NCBI GenBank assembly: GCA_034766995.1 | Contig: CM068314.1 | Span: 31,869,208 to 31,933,207, forward strand | DNA: 64,000 nt | Reading direction: 5' to 3' | DNA from: Acanthacorydalis orientalis | Taxonomy: Eukaryota > Arthropoda > Insecta > Megaloptera > Corydalidae | Shown here: piece by piece, positions 25,097 to 35,749 of the stretch | Position numbering within the stretch: position 1 is the stretch's first letter | Layout of the letters: each line of letters starts with the position of its first letter | Notes under the pieces: generated by a model | Seen by the model: only the letters and a program-made list of their open reading frames with translations | The model's database searches: none | What the model was told of the DNA's origin: nothing | Translations under genes and position numbers: made by a program

Positions 25097-25304
25097 AAAT
25101 GATTCAATTTTGGCGTCCACATGCATGTATTAAAAGAGGGTGCAGGGGTGAAGAAATGTCATGTTATTTTCTATTTAATATTTTAGTTCAATTCAGTACT
25201 AGAATACAATCATGTTCAAATACTGAATGGAGGATAATATGTTTTTTTTAATTTTTGCGTCTTTTTAATACTTTTGGGCAGAACCCTTAATTTGAATCAC
25301 CTAT
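25097..25304. mobile_element. TIR MITE, copy 2
   Basis: The left end AATGATTCAATTTTGGCG-TCCACATGCATGTATTAAAA and the right end TTTTAATACTTTTGGGCAGAACCC-TTAATTTGAATCACCTA are imperfect inverse complements over about 45 bp. The core contains TATTTTAGTTCAATTCAGTA, close to the core of copy 1 at 28834-29046. There is no coding capacity. The two copies differ at many sites and so are old. Confidence 0.75.
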
Positions 25305-25870
25305 ATTTCCGGCCTGACCCCTTTGGAATTGCTATTGTAATATTTAATTGTAATTATTAATATACTAGTGCGTTTTTATATGTGATGGATAGTTTTATAT
25401 GTACAACATTTTAAAATGTAAATCAGTCAATAAGTATACCATAAAACATGATTTTGTATTTACATATTAAGTAAATACTCGCATTTTGAGTATTTATTGC
25501 GAATTTATTTTTTAATGTGAATCTTCTTTAGTCACGTTGGGAGTAAATTTTCAAGTCAGAGAGGAAAAATTATTACGGAAGTTGTTTTTACGTGGAGTAA
25601 GGAGGGAGGATAGAGAAAGAGGGTGGTTTGTACGTGGACGGCAGAATCGAGCGAGGGATTTAGTTAACATTGTCATTCCATTCTTAGATATGACTGTTGC
25701 ATAATCCCAATTATTTGATACGATGGTGACAGCAGTTGGAATTTTGCGTTGCTGAGTGAAAAATGGAAGACTGAAAAACAGCTGTAATTGTAGCGATTTA
25801 CATTTCTCTGAATCAAAAAAAAGATGATATAATCTACTTTTTACACCGTTCATTGCTACTATCGTACACT
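25305..25870. other. Non-coding stretch, unassigned
   Basis: A 100-codon minus-strand frame at 25551-25853 is open, but it shows no recognisable family and has low-complexity phrases. It could be part of the mobile element that carries the neighbouring endonuclease fragment. Confidence 0.4.
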
Positions 25871-25871
25871 C

Positions 25872-26177
25872 ATGCAGTTGCAGTGTTCCTTGGGAGAAAA
25901 GAGGATGACCTACTTCAACCTAACAATGATTCTTAGTGGGGATTTTAATGTCAATTTCGCTTCAGATGATACAGCATCACTTGTTAAGTTTCAACACGAA
26001 AAACTTGATTTAAGTATGAATACTGATTCCATAAACGTGACGACAAAATCGAGTACTACTATAGACGTTGTCTTTTCGCTATATCTTGAAAACATACAAT
26101 CCAAAACATATATTTCATATTTCAGTTATCATAAGTACATAGCATCAGTTGTACTAATTGAATCTCCACTAGAATAA
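25872..26177 (+). pseudogene. Endonuclease-like fragment (GDFN motif) of a retroelement or Helentron
   Basis: The frame contains MILSGDFNVNFASDD, then LVKFQHEKLDLSMNTD, STTIDVVFSLYLENI and SYFSYHKYIASVV. GDFN is the metal-binding signature of the endonuclease/exonuclease/phosphatase fold, and the later T-T-I-D-x-V-F and S-Y-H-K stretches stand where that fold has its catalytic D and final H. Proteins with this ending are, from memory, found in arthropod mobile elements, both non-LTR elements and PIF1-helicase-bearing Helitron relatives. Only about 80 C-terminal residues remain. The N-terminal half and any helicase or reverse transcriptase are absent, so this is a fragment. It ends in TAA. Confidence 0.65.
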
Positions 26178-26180
26178 ATC

Positions 26181-27255
26181 ATGGAAGCTGATAAACTATA
26201 ATAAGAAAATATTAAATTTCTAATTCAATTTTTATTGATTTATATTTACCGTCTTCCTCTTATACTAAATTCCACCTTTTGTCCTCTCTCCTATACCGAT
26301 TCCTAAAATAATAATGCACAAAAACGAAACCATTCATTTATTATGCATGATACAATGCTCTTAAACCTCTTTATATTTCAACCGACGACAAAGAAGTTTC
26401 ACTTCTGGCGCGCGTATTGTGTTACACGAACCATTTTTTTTAACAAATTTATATCGTATGAAAAATTTTAACCCACTTAAATTATAACATCTTCTCTTTT
26501 ATTGTGTACTGGTTAAATGTATTTTATGTTTTGTTTTAGGGAAGGACAAATAAAATTTTTAAAATATTTTCAACGTAATGTAAAGGTAAATAAAATTTAT
26601 TCTGTTAAGCTTTCAACTGCTAGTGTAAAAATAATAGATATTATAAACACAAACTTATGTAATTTTAAGAACAAAAAAATTGTTTAGAAAAATCTTTAGT
26701 GTTAGAACTATACCACTACTTTGATGTCAGTTACGAAATGTCAGTAATTCTGAACAATTCTTGGAAACATCCTGGCATTTAACTGTGAGCGTTTAACATC
26801 TTAAAAGCTCAGCACTGAAAGTGGATTATTAAGACTTGGAGTCCTTGACGCTTGTGAACTGACAATTCAACGACCACTTTTCTCGTCAGTAGAGTGCGTG
26901 CGAGCGAGATATATGAAATGAGATAGAGACAAACACTTTCGTGGATGTTTATGTTCCGCTCCTTACTTTCGCCTGCAGGTTGACAACAATGACAAAAAGT
27001 TTTTTGTTTGATGAAGTGACGTGACTTCACGTACTGTTTTAAATTGTTATGTCGCACGAACAGATTATTGTGTTTTTGTGTGCAATATTCTCCAAATTAC
27101 GAATTTGTTTCATATTAAACTTTATAGCAAAAAATATAATGCTTTTATGTAACAGACAGACGATTTATTAAAATAAATTTACATTAAAATCGAAATAGTT
27201 TTAACATTTTAAACTTTCTTATATTTTACTTCTCGCTTCCATTTTTTAATTCTCT

Positions 27256-27324
<69 letters not shown>

Positions 27325-28242
27325 CGTTTTAATTAGTAAAGAGTTTATAATATGCTGTTGTCTACTTAATTAGACTGAAAAGTAAAGAAATTATTGAAAG
27401 GATTTTCGTAATTACTGTATTTCCGTCTGGTGCAGAATCAATATAACTTTCATGCAAATTCACAAAAGATTTTATCAGCGATGTGAAAAGAGGTTACTCT
27501 GTGCCGTGATCTAAAATTCTTTACTCATTCTACTGTATTTCGTCATGTGTTCATTACAACAGAAACAGAATTCAATTGGGGTTTTAAATTACATCCAGCG
27601 CTTTGATCATCGGAGTTGGTTGGTTCGTTGTACTACAACGAGTCAAACTCAGTGCTCTTGTATTACAAAAGCATGTGCAGTTCGCCAACGACTGAATAGA
27701 GTATAGAGGAATAACATGTATGACTTTTTTTTTGTATTAAATGTATGATTTGAATGTGGCTGTTTTACGAGAGATCAATTATGTATTTTAATGGAGCCGA
27801 GAACAGATTTTGAAATATAAGTTATTATTCTATATGAATATTCTTGTTAAATGTGTTATCATTTTATATATAAGAATATTCATGTTTTATTTACACATAA
27901 ATATAAATAATTAATGGATTTAAAAGCTTTGCATTCGATTTCGTTGTTCTAGAACACATTTTTATTTATATTGAATGATTTATATATAAATATTTATTTT
28001 AGATATTTGATAGAAGTTACTTCATTGATTTGAATAATATATTGAAATCTTATTTTGGTACGCTGTTTGTTTATAGGAGCAAAATATTTAAAAATAGTAC
28101 AAATATTATTTTTGTATGTAAAAATCTGACCTAATTGTAGCTTTTAAATGAGTGCGGAATAATAATTAACTTTTTAACTAAAAGAATGATATTCCGCTAT
28201 ATTAGGTCGGTAGAAAAATAATTACGATTTATGGTCTTCAAG

Positions 28243-28245
<3 letters not shown>
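26181..28245. other. Non-coding stretch with one long TA tract
   Basis: (TA)n at about 27259-27323. The patches 26810-27060 and 27420-27700 are less A+T-rich but unassigned. Confidence 0.5.

Positions 28246-28281
<36 letters not shown>
28246..28281. repeat. (TA)n tract abutting a mariner N-terminal fragment
   Basis: About 36 bp of TA. The mariner coding similarity begins about 10-20 bp to its right. Confidence 0.95.
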
Positions 28282-28285
<4 letters not shown>

Positions 28286-28289
28286 TAAA

Positions 28290-28593
28290 GTGGTTTTAAG
28301 TGGTCTAGAACTACTGGATAACTAACGCTTAACTTTTGTGCAAGCTCTCGAATTGTTGAGCGTTGTTCTGATTCAATTAACACCTTCAGTTAGCCGTTAT
28401 GAACTGAAGAAGGACGACTGCGACTTTCTTTATCTTCAAGGCTCTCTTCCCCAGCACGAAATTTTTGGAACCACCCTAAGTTCATTAATAGTACCCACAT
28501 TAAAAGCGTCATTTAGTTTACGAGCAGTTTCTGCTGCTTTACCACTCGTTTTGAACTAATACAAAAAAATACCCTTTTTTGCTTCTTTTCCAT
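28290..28593 (-). pseudogene. mariner transposase N-terminal (DNA-binding) fragment
   Basis: On the minus strand an ATG at 28591-28593 starts MEKKQKRVFFCIS. After a frame change it reads SGKAAETARKLNDAFNVGT, NELRVVPKISC, then after further shifts ESLED-K-ESRSRPS-like residues and RELAQKLSVSYPVVLDHL. This is the first helix-turn-helix, the linker and the second helix-turn-helix of a mariner of the type that gave rise to SETMAR: K-A-A-E-T-x-R-x-I, W-F-x-K-F, G-D-E-S-L-E-D, R-E-L-A. The catalytic domain is missing and the frame is broken several times. The fragment ends at a TA tract. Confidence 0.8.
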
Positions 28594-28813
28594 CTTTAAT
28601 TAAAGAGATCAATTAGAAATAAAATTAATAATAAAACCAAAGTCGATGTTATTAAAATACAGACCGAAAAATGCACTTTAAAATGATATTAACATGAGCA
28701 CGATGAAATGACATGATATGACATTTAATTGAAAAAAAATAATGTTAAAATTCAGAAAACAAAAACCGCAATTATTTATAAAAAAATAAAAGTTAATTTT
28801 CAGATATGTTGAT

Positions 28814-28834
28814 ATTATATATATATATATATAT
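28814..28834. repeat. (TA)n left of MITE copy 1
   Basis: About 20 bp of TA directly before the left TIR. Confidence 0.9.
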
Positions 28835-29042
28835 AGGCTGATTCAATTTAGACTTCCACATGAAAGTATTAGAAAAATCGCAAAAATTAAAAGAAATCAT
28901 ATTATTTTTTATCAAGTATTTTAGTTCAATTCAATACTAAAATGAAATTGAATGCAAATACAATACTAAATAAAAATGAACATGATTTCTTTTAAATTTT
29001 GCATTTTTTTTAATACTTTCATGCGAAATTTTAATTGAATCA

Positions 29043-29046
<4 letters not shown>
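28834..29046. mobile_element. TIR MITE, copy 1, inserted in (TA)n
   Basis: The left end TAGGCTGATTCAATTTAGAC and the right end, read in complement, TAGGTGATTCAATTAAAATT pair with few mismatches. The pairing continues through CATGAAAGTATTA and AAAAGAAATCAT for about 65 bp on each side. A core of about 80 bp holds TATTTTAGTTCAATTCAATA. Total length is 213 bp. Both flanks are (TA)n, so a TA target duplication is likely though not separable from the tract. A second copy lies at 25097-25304. The nearby mariner fragment is not obviously its parent. Confidence 0.85.
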
Positions 29047-29087
<41 letters not shown>

Positions 29088-29095
29088 ATTTATAA
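29045..29095. repeat. (TA)n right of MITE copy 1
   Basis: About 48 bp of TA with a TTTATA interruption, starting at the right TIR. Confidence 0.9.
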
Positions 29096-30799
29096 TGCAG
29101 AAAACAATACGAAAACACAACCAAATAATAACTGGTATGAATTCTTATTAAATCGATGAGATTTAAATTTAAATAAATGTAATTCAGAAATACAAAGTAA
29201 GACATTCTATTATCGGGATAGCTTATTACACGCAACGAAAGAAAGATCACGACTTTTGAATTATTAGGAGTTAGTCAGATATGACATTGACAGAAATTAA
29301 ATTCAGAAAAATTGTCGAATGAAAATTGAAGCTAATAGCCGAAAGAAACAGACATTTCTACTATGTGTTTTTAAAGAACAAATGATGGTTTGTTATATTT
29401 TTCTATTACAAGCCGTCTGGTTTTCATCTTGTCTTACTTTAACAAAGTTGTTTTGTATTTCTTTTTTTTATAAAAGAATCTTACTAATGATTATTTTGTA
29501 TTATGTACACACAACAATTAAAGTAAAATTAAAGTTTGTATATTTAATTCTTTATATTTAATTGCGTTTAAGTTTTGTATATTTAATTGCGTACAACATC
29601 AGAAAGCATGAACAATAATAATTTTATATTAAATGAATATTTAATATTAATATATATGTGCACTTTCTATAAGTTTTAACATGTTCTTGAATGTAAATAA
29701 ATAATTAAAATTTTAAATGCAGTATCAGTGCTAAAAATTAAAAACAACAAATATTTCATATATTTTCAATTAATTTATAAAAAAATGCTGTGATTAGTTA
29801 GTTTTGTGGAAATATAACTTTAACTAGGTCTAATATATGATTTATAATAAATCCCATAACTATTTCATCAGAATATACTATTTCCTTTTCTTAAAAAAAG
29901 ATTAATAAAACAAGTTTATTTTAAAAAGAAAAAATAGTTGGTCTTATTGTTCAAATATAATATACAATATTTTAATTTTAAACGCATGATCGTTCTCTCC
30001 GTAAAAATAAGGTGAATTTATTCCTTTCAATTATGACCGTAATGGAAAACTCACAAATGATTTAAATGTATTATGTTGCAAGTTTTTTCTAACTTTTAAA
30101 GTTTCTCCCCGAGTTCTTCAATCATTTCACTTGAGCTGTCGAATCTATTTTTTTTTTGTTTAAATTGAAGCGTCCTGTCTTTCTTTAAATATCTTTGTCA
30201 TCACGCTTCATCATCTAGCAATTTCGATCTCAGATGGTCTTATTGAGTTCTAATAACGGTTTTAAGAATTTCATATTAGTTTTTCTCAATTTTAGAATTA
30301 CGTCTGTTATTCATTACTTTTATTATTATTCGATTGTTCTCATCAAAAAGTAAACTGTATGAGTTTTGTTTGCAATATTAGCAATATGTCGTTTTCATGA
30401 AAACGACGACTGTAACGTGATACTCAGGTATTTATACAAAATTCTCAATACTATTTCTACCTCAACTATATATGATTAAAAAAAATCATCTTAGATAAAT
30501 CGTACCAAATATTCTTCGATAAATTCCATCCGAAACATTATTTTCACTTTCTAACTGCTGATTATCTAAATCAGATTTAATTTTTCTTAAAGTGAAGCAA
30601 TCATAAACAAAAGATAATTTTTGGAATTTATTCGATTTTGAAGTTCATTAATGAATAGAATGAACAAGAGAATATTAACCGCACTGCTTTTAGATACTCT
30701 TGAAATTACAGAAAATTTATCTGATGGAGTATTTTTTATTTTTATCCTTTGTGTTTTAATGTGAAGATGTGCTTGAATTCATCGAATTAATTTATAATT
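29096..30799. other. Non-coding A+T-rich stretch
   Basis: An 80-codon frame at 29319-29561 is hydrophobic but ends in low-complexity sequence. No function can be assigned. No transposon motif was seen. Confidence 0.5.
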
Positions 30800-30873
30800 A
30801 ATTTTATTAATCTTTAGGGATAATTTTACAGTATAAATATACTCTAAAATTATCCCTAAAGATTAATAAAATT
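30800..30873. repeat. Perfect 29-bp-arm inverted repeat (hairpin)
   Basis: The left arm 30800-30828 (containing ATCTTTAGGGATAA) and the right arm 30845-30873 (containing TTATCCCTAAAGAT) are exact inverse complements. The 16-base spacer contains AGTATAAATATACT, itself inverted. The 18-base string AGTATAAATATACTCTAA starts in the spacer (30830) and recurs at 30883-30900, directly before a TA tract. There is no coding capacity. It could be a recent palindromic MITE-like insertion, or a product of template switching. Confidence 0.9.
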
Positions 30874-30897
30874 ATGCAGAAGAGTATAAATATACTC

Positions 30898-30902
<5 letters not shown>

Positions 30903-30938
<36 letters not shown>
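30903..30938. repeat. (TA)n tract next to the hairpin
   Basis: About 36 bp of TA starting three bases after the hairpin-associated direct repeat. Confidence 0.95.
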
Positions 30939-30942
<4 letters not shown>

Positions 30943-31583
30943 TTATATTTTATATAAAATTTCACTTATAATCATCTATTTTTTTTGCGAGTTTTATTGA
31001 TTATGATTTCCATTTCATTAATATTAATTATTTATTTTAAATAATATTATTTTAATTAATTTATTATTAATAAAATTTTTATAATTTGTTTACAAAATCT
31101 GTATTAACTTCTTTTTTTTTGGGCTTGAACAATTGTTTATTTCGATTTTGTTCTTTAATAAAATATTTTGCACAGTTTGGGATATTGTGAAGTGTTTGCG
31201 TCTCTTCAATAAATAAATAAAATGCCCACTTGGCATTTTCGTAACACTTTGTTCTTTTCGTTTCAGTTTTGTCTCTATACAAAACATTTAAAAAATTAAA
31301 TATTTTTGAAAACATTGTCATTATTTTATTATAGTTTTTATTAAAATCAGTTTTATTTCACAATATTTATCATTTTATATTTTATTTGTAAATAAATTAG
31401 TTATTAATTAATTTTGTAATTAAGTGTATTTGTTTTATTTTAGCTTATAAACCTTGATTATGTATTGTATGAACAAGAAATTGAAATGTCTTGAAATGGG
31501 AAGAAAATTTAATCAAAATAGTGTTTTTTCCAGTGATTATATATTATATGATAGATATTATTGTTTTATATTGTTATTCCAAT

Positions 31584-31587
<4 letters not shown>
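30939..31587. other. A+T-rich stretch
   Basis: Minus-strand frames at 31079-31321 overlap each other in two phases and look like chance. Nothing was recognised. Confidence 0.45.

Positions 31588-31618
<31 letters not shown>
31588..31618. repeat. (TA)n abutting RTE copy 2, left side
   Basis: About 31 bp of TA ending directly at the LINE fragment. Confidence 0.95.
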
Positions 31619-31621
<3 letters not shown>

Positions 31622-32250
31622 TGTAGAAAATTGAAATAAAAGGAGCAGAAATAGAAGGACTTACGAAGTATGTCTATCTAGGCCAGCTTATGAACAAAGA
31701 TGGATCAGTCATTGAAGAAGTAAACAGGGGAATAAAAATTTGATGGATCTCATTGGGATGAAAATGCATCGATATTTAAATCAACAATCCCACTCTGTTC
31801 GAAGAAAAAAGTATTTGATCAATATATACTATCAGTCTTTACCTAGGACAACGAAACATGAGTGCTTAACGCTAAAATCATTCAAAGTTACCAAACAACA
31901 CGGAGAAGTATGAAAAAATGCATGCTAGGAATAACAAAAAGAGATAGGAAAACAATAGATTGGATACGAAAACAGACAGGAGTCACAGATGTAATAAGAA
32001 AAGTAAAGAGTGTGAAAAAGAAATGGGCAGGGTATGTTGCAAGAGGAGAAGATAACCGATACAAAACAGAAATTATTAATTGGGAACCAAGGAATGTAAT
32101 ACGATCAAGTAAGAGACTAATGAACAGGTGGGATAAGGAAATTAATATTTTTATTGAAAATCAGTGGAAAAGAGAGGCATTGAATCGCACAACATGGAAA
32201 ATCATGGAAGAGGCCTTTATCCAGCAGTGAATTGACAGAGGTGGCTGCTG
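31619..32250 (+). pseudogene. RTE-type LINE, 5'-truncated reverse transcriptase C-terminus (copy 2)
   Basis: The sequence matches copy 1 (1599-2265) along its whole length: GAAATAGAAG, TATCTAGGCCAGCTTATGAA, then the frame MLNAKIIQSYQ, MKKCMLGITKRDRKTIDWIR, WAGYVARGEDNRY and EAFIQQ. It is more decayed. A TGA replaces the Gly of copy 1's MGWSS, a frameshift falls near 31755, a TAG lies before the CETWVL-like stretch, and CAGCAGTGA ends the frame early. Like copy 1 it lacks the endonuclease and polymerase core. The 3' end (GCTGCTGCTGAT) is a variant of the (GAT)n tail and passes into (TA)n. Both copies start within about 25 bases of the same LINE position. Confidence 0.9.

Positions 32251-32253
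<3 letters not shown>

Positions 32254-32296
<43 letters not shown>
32254..32296. repeat. (TA)n at the 3' end of RTE copy 2
   Basis: About 42 bp of TA following a short GCT-rich run. Confidence 0.95.
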
Positions 32297-32297
<1 letters not shown>

Positions 32298-32909
32298 TAT
32301 TGCATAATACAAAATTGTTAAACATAATATTCATAAACAAGATACCTTTTTAACTTTCCTTCATTTGTACTACTAGCACATATAATTTGTCCTTCAAATG
32401 ATTGCACGGTTTACAGTTATATGTATTATTTAATTCAAGCTTTGGTAGACACAAATTATATGGTTGTTTTTAATGACAATTCGACGAATTAAAAATACAA
32501 TTTGTATAAAATATGCTCTTTGTTTGTCATTCTTCGATGACTGGAAAATATGTTTAAAAATATAATATAGGTCGTTTTAATTATTTTTTAATTAAGATGT
32601 TAGAGTTTGTTACAGGACATTACATGGCCTTTGTATAACATACTTTTTATGCTTAATACTTATTATTAATAAGAATAATAGGAAATAGTTGATTATTACC
32701 AAAAAAAAAATGTAATTATTTAAGAAACAATATGTATTTAAAAAAATATATGAGTATGATCATTATAACCATAATAAAGATAGCATTTGTATGGTCTTAA
32801 TGTAATTTAAAAAAATCTACAAATAAGACAACGAAGGCTAATGTAAAAAGTACCAATCAGTAGATATTCGATGTCATTCGTGAAAAAAAAAAACTGTTTT
32901 GATTAGTCC
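32297..32909. other. A+T-rich stretch, nothing recognised
   Basis: No coding or repeat signal was seen. Confidence 0.5.
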
Positions 32910-33060
32910 CACGGCAATGCTTATATTTCATGCTTTGCTTCATCTTGTCATCGCACGAGCATCGACAATCCCGTAAGGCATCCTTCGTCGGCCCAAACAG
33001 GTGATAATCGAATAGTATACGGTTTCAAAAAGCATCCTCTTCATTGCGATAACGTGCCAG
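32910..33060 (-). pseudogene. mariner transposase catalytic-domain fragment
   Basis: On the minus strand 32948-33009 reads DYHLFGPTKDALRDCRC followed by DDKMKQ. DYHLFGPLK-A-L-x-x-x-R is the conserved block right after the third catalytic Asp of D34D mariners. Upstream (33010-33060) only NEED-x-F and NRILF remain before the D, so the usual HPPYSPDLAPS stretch is deleted. Downstream the similarity fades. The neighbouring plus-strand frame at 33054-33320 is a shadow of this relic that runs into a TA tract. Confidence 0.65.
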
Positions 33061-33234
33061 ATGCTGCGCAACGATTTCTGAACGTTTTTGTTTATGGTTT
33101 TCCAATTACTTTCGTACTCGTCTCACGCAAAAAATACGAAATTTCAGATGTTCGTAAATTATGGAATGTACAATGTATAGTAAATGAGAACTTGACGAGA
33201 TATTGCTTCAACAAAATATCAATATATTTGAAAT

Positions 33235-33236
<2 letters not shown>

Positions 33237-33319
<83 letters not shown>
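33237..33319. repeat. Long perfect (TA)n microsatellite
   Basis: About 83 bp of uninterrupted TA, among the longest pure tracts in the window. Confidence 0.97.
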
Positions 33320-33323
<4 letters not shown>

Positions 33324-33875
33324 CGTCTGTGCACTCCTGTATTTATATAAACATGCTACTTCTAAACAATGATCTAAATATTGACCTTTTTTGTATTTAG
33401 TCAGAAATATTTTTTACTCAGAGAGTTTAATGTAGTGCAACATTTTGAAAATTTGTGAAATAATAATTCATTGTTTCAAAATCTGTTTGATTTATTTTAA
33501 CTAACTGATCTATTTGAAATAAACTACTAATTAATTACTTAAATTAATGTAAAAGTATCAACGGTTAATTGCATTATTTTGTTTTATTACAATATTACCG
33601 TTGGAAAATTCTGATTATAATTTTTATAACGATAAATTGGTAGAAGAATAATAAATTATATTTATTTTATAAATATATCTTTTTTAAACGAGTAAATCAA
33701 TCATAACAATTATCCATTAATTAAAAAACTTGAAATTGTGTATATAAGCAGCTAACTATGAAGTTTTATTTTAACTAAAATCATTTTTAGGATAAAAATA
33801 AATTTTGTTCAAAATATACCCACGAGTAAAAAATAACAAAATACAGGCGTATATTTTAGTAAACTGACCGTAACA
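33320..33875. other. A+T-rich stretch, nothing recognised
   Basis: No coding or transposon signal was seen. Confidence 0.5.
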
Positions 33876-34154
33876 GGAAAATTACCCCCTAGACAAAACT
33901 TCCCGGATATTAATCCCCCGTAAATAACTCCTCGTGAAATAACTCCCGTGTAAAAAAAACCCGGACATTAACCTTCTAGGTAAAAAACCTCTAGATATTG
34001 ACCGTTTGTATAAGAATAAAAACTCTTTAAAAAAATTCTACACACAAACAATGGACACAAAATTTTATTTGACAAAATAAATGTTTTAATGTAAATTTTT
34101 CAAAATAAAAATGTCAAAAAATTATTTAACGCAACAAAATATGGATATAAATTT

Positions 34155-34388
34155 AAAATTATACACTAACATCTTATATGCACATTTTGAGATAGATAGA
34201 GGGAGAAAAAAGTTAATTACTTTTAAAATATTGAAATCTTTAACAGAAAATGTGGTTTTATATTATTATTCAAAATTATACTAAAACCTAATATAACATA
34301 CACATTTTAGGATAGACAGAGAGAAAATTGATTCATTTAAAGTAATGAAATCTTTTACAGGATATGTAGTTTAATATTATTAATTACG
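34155..34388. repeat. 117-bp tandem duplication inside the foldback element
   Basis: Two units start with AAAATTATACACTAA (34155) and AAAATTATACTAAAA (34272). They share CACATTTT-(GA)GATAGA, TTGAAATCTTT-ACAG and ATGT(G)GTTTTATATTATTA, with about 20-25% difference by eye. Confidence 0.8.
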
Positions 34389-34560
34389 CATTAATACTTG
34401 ACACAAATCTTTTTGAATAAAGGCAGGTTTTTTCCATACGTTTGATTTTCTGGTATAGTAATATATTTTAAAAACTGGACTTACCATGTTAATAATGTGA
34501 TTTTAAAATATACTAAATGATTTTAAAATATATAAGTATTATAATAAGTTTTTGTATCTG

Positions 34561-34816
34561 TCGTAGGCAAACTCCGACTTTGTCTAGTCAAAGCCCGACA
34601 TTACCCGGCCGCAGTCATTCAAAGTTCGAAGTAGAATCTCTACTCAAGGCTGTATACATGCGCTTGGCGGGATCAGAAAAGGGTGAGTGTTTGGGTGAAG
34701 GTGATCTAATTTTAATTTTATAAATCAAGATATATATTGACTAGTCAAAGTCGGAATTTGACTGACGCCGGCCGGGCAAAGTCGAACTTTGCTTGGTCGT
34801 CGGACTTCGGCGACAA
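34561..34816. repeat. Nested GC-rich inverted module
   Basis: Left arm 34561-34630 (TCCGACTTTGTCTAGTCAAA, GACATTACCCGGCCGCAGTC) and right arm 34738-34816 (GACTAGTCAAAGTCGG, GCCGGCCGGGCAAAGTCGAA) pair imperfectly in inverted order. CTAGTCAAAG also occurs directly in both. The frame 34517-34723 that crosses the left arm is not protein-like. Confidence 0.65.
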
Positions 34817-35009
34817 CACATCCATTGTTTGTTCTGTCAAGAAAATATTTTTTAAAGAGTTTTTATTTTTATAAGGAGGGTTAATGTCCGGGCGTATTCT
34901 TACACGGGGGGGTTAATGCCTGTTTTTTTATATGGGGGTTATTATCCGGGGATTTATTGATGGGGGTTACTGTCCAGGGTCTTTTGTCCAGAGGGTAGTG
35001 GTGCTAGAA

Positions 35010-35273
<264 letters not shown>

Positions 35274-35448
35274 GTTAATTATGAATTTGGAGATAAAGTT
35301 ATAATACTTGTAAATAATAACTACTAATAAAGTTAAAAATGTTGTCTTATAAACTTTTCTTAAGGAATTGTTTTGAATGATTAACGAGTTTGAATTTTAT
35401 AGTCTTTTATTCTATATTTATCTGCAAACTTTATGAAGTATGTATTAG

Positions 35449-35449
<1 letters not shown>

Positions 35450-35529
<80 letters not shown>

Positions 35530-35530
35530 C
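35450..35530. repeat. (TA)n microsatellite with one ACATA interruption
   Basis: About 80 bp. Confidence 0.95.
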
Positions 35531-35702
35531 GATTGATTTATTTATGATTCGGATTGTTAGTAAGCAACATTATTTATTTATTTTTTTTATAAAAAAGCTA
35601 ATTAGATTGCTTCTATCGAAATAGATCGAATGGGCTCAGTCCCCCGTCGATTTCTATTACTAAAAAATCAATTAAAAGTTGAAAATTTTATTACGGTGTT
35701 CT

Positions 35703-35745
35703 AACAGCCGACAATTGACGAGTTTGTCGGCAATCGCCGGCTGTT
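35703..35745. repeat. GC-rich compound hairpin
   Basis: AACAGCCG (35703) pairs with CGGCTGTT (35738). Inside it GCCGACAA (35707) pairs with TTGTCGGC (35724). The two pairings are mutually exclusive in part, so alternative foldings exist. The surrounding 35630-36060 is less A+T-rich than usual and has no recognised gene. Confidence 0.6.
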
Positions 35746-35749
35746 CGTC

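Larger units (their letters stand above)
33880..34998. mobile_element. Foldback-type element with long repeat-structured TIRs
   Basis: The left arm (33880-34055) and right arm (34820-34998) are inverted copies over about 175 bp. TACCCCCTAGACAAAACTTC pairs with the complement of GTCTTTTGTCCAGAGGGTA, and ATAAAAACTCTTTAAAAAA and ACAAACAATG-G pair farther in. The arms are built of 26-33 bp sub-repeats of the form GGGGGTTA-(N)TGTCCGGG (right arm starts at about 34875, 34907, 34934 and 34962). The interior holds a 117-bp tandem duplication (34155-34388) and a nested GC-rich inverted pair (34561-34816). No transposase frame exists. Long TIRs made of tandem units are the hallmark of foldback elements and some MULE or Galileo-like elements. 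The superfamily is not decided. Confidence 0.75.

Noticed and set aside
25551..25853. 100-codon minus-strand frame as a gene
   Set aside because: No recognisable domain, no good splice context and a low-complexity serine/leucine stretch; left unassigned.
28338..28559. 73-codon plus-strand frame
   Set aside because: The minus strand encodes the mariner N-terminal domain.
33054..33320. 88-codon plus-strand frame
   Set aside because: It is partly antisense to the mariner fragment and partly a TA tract translation.
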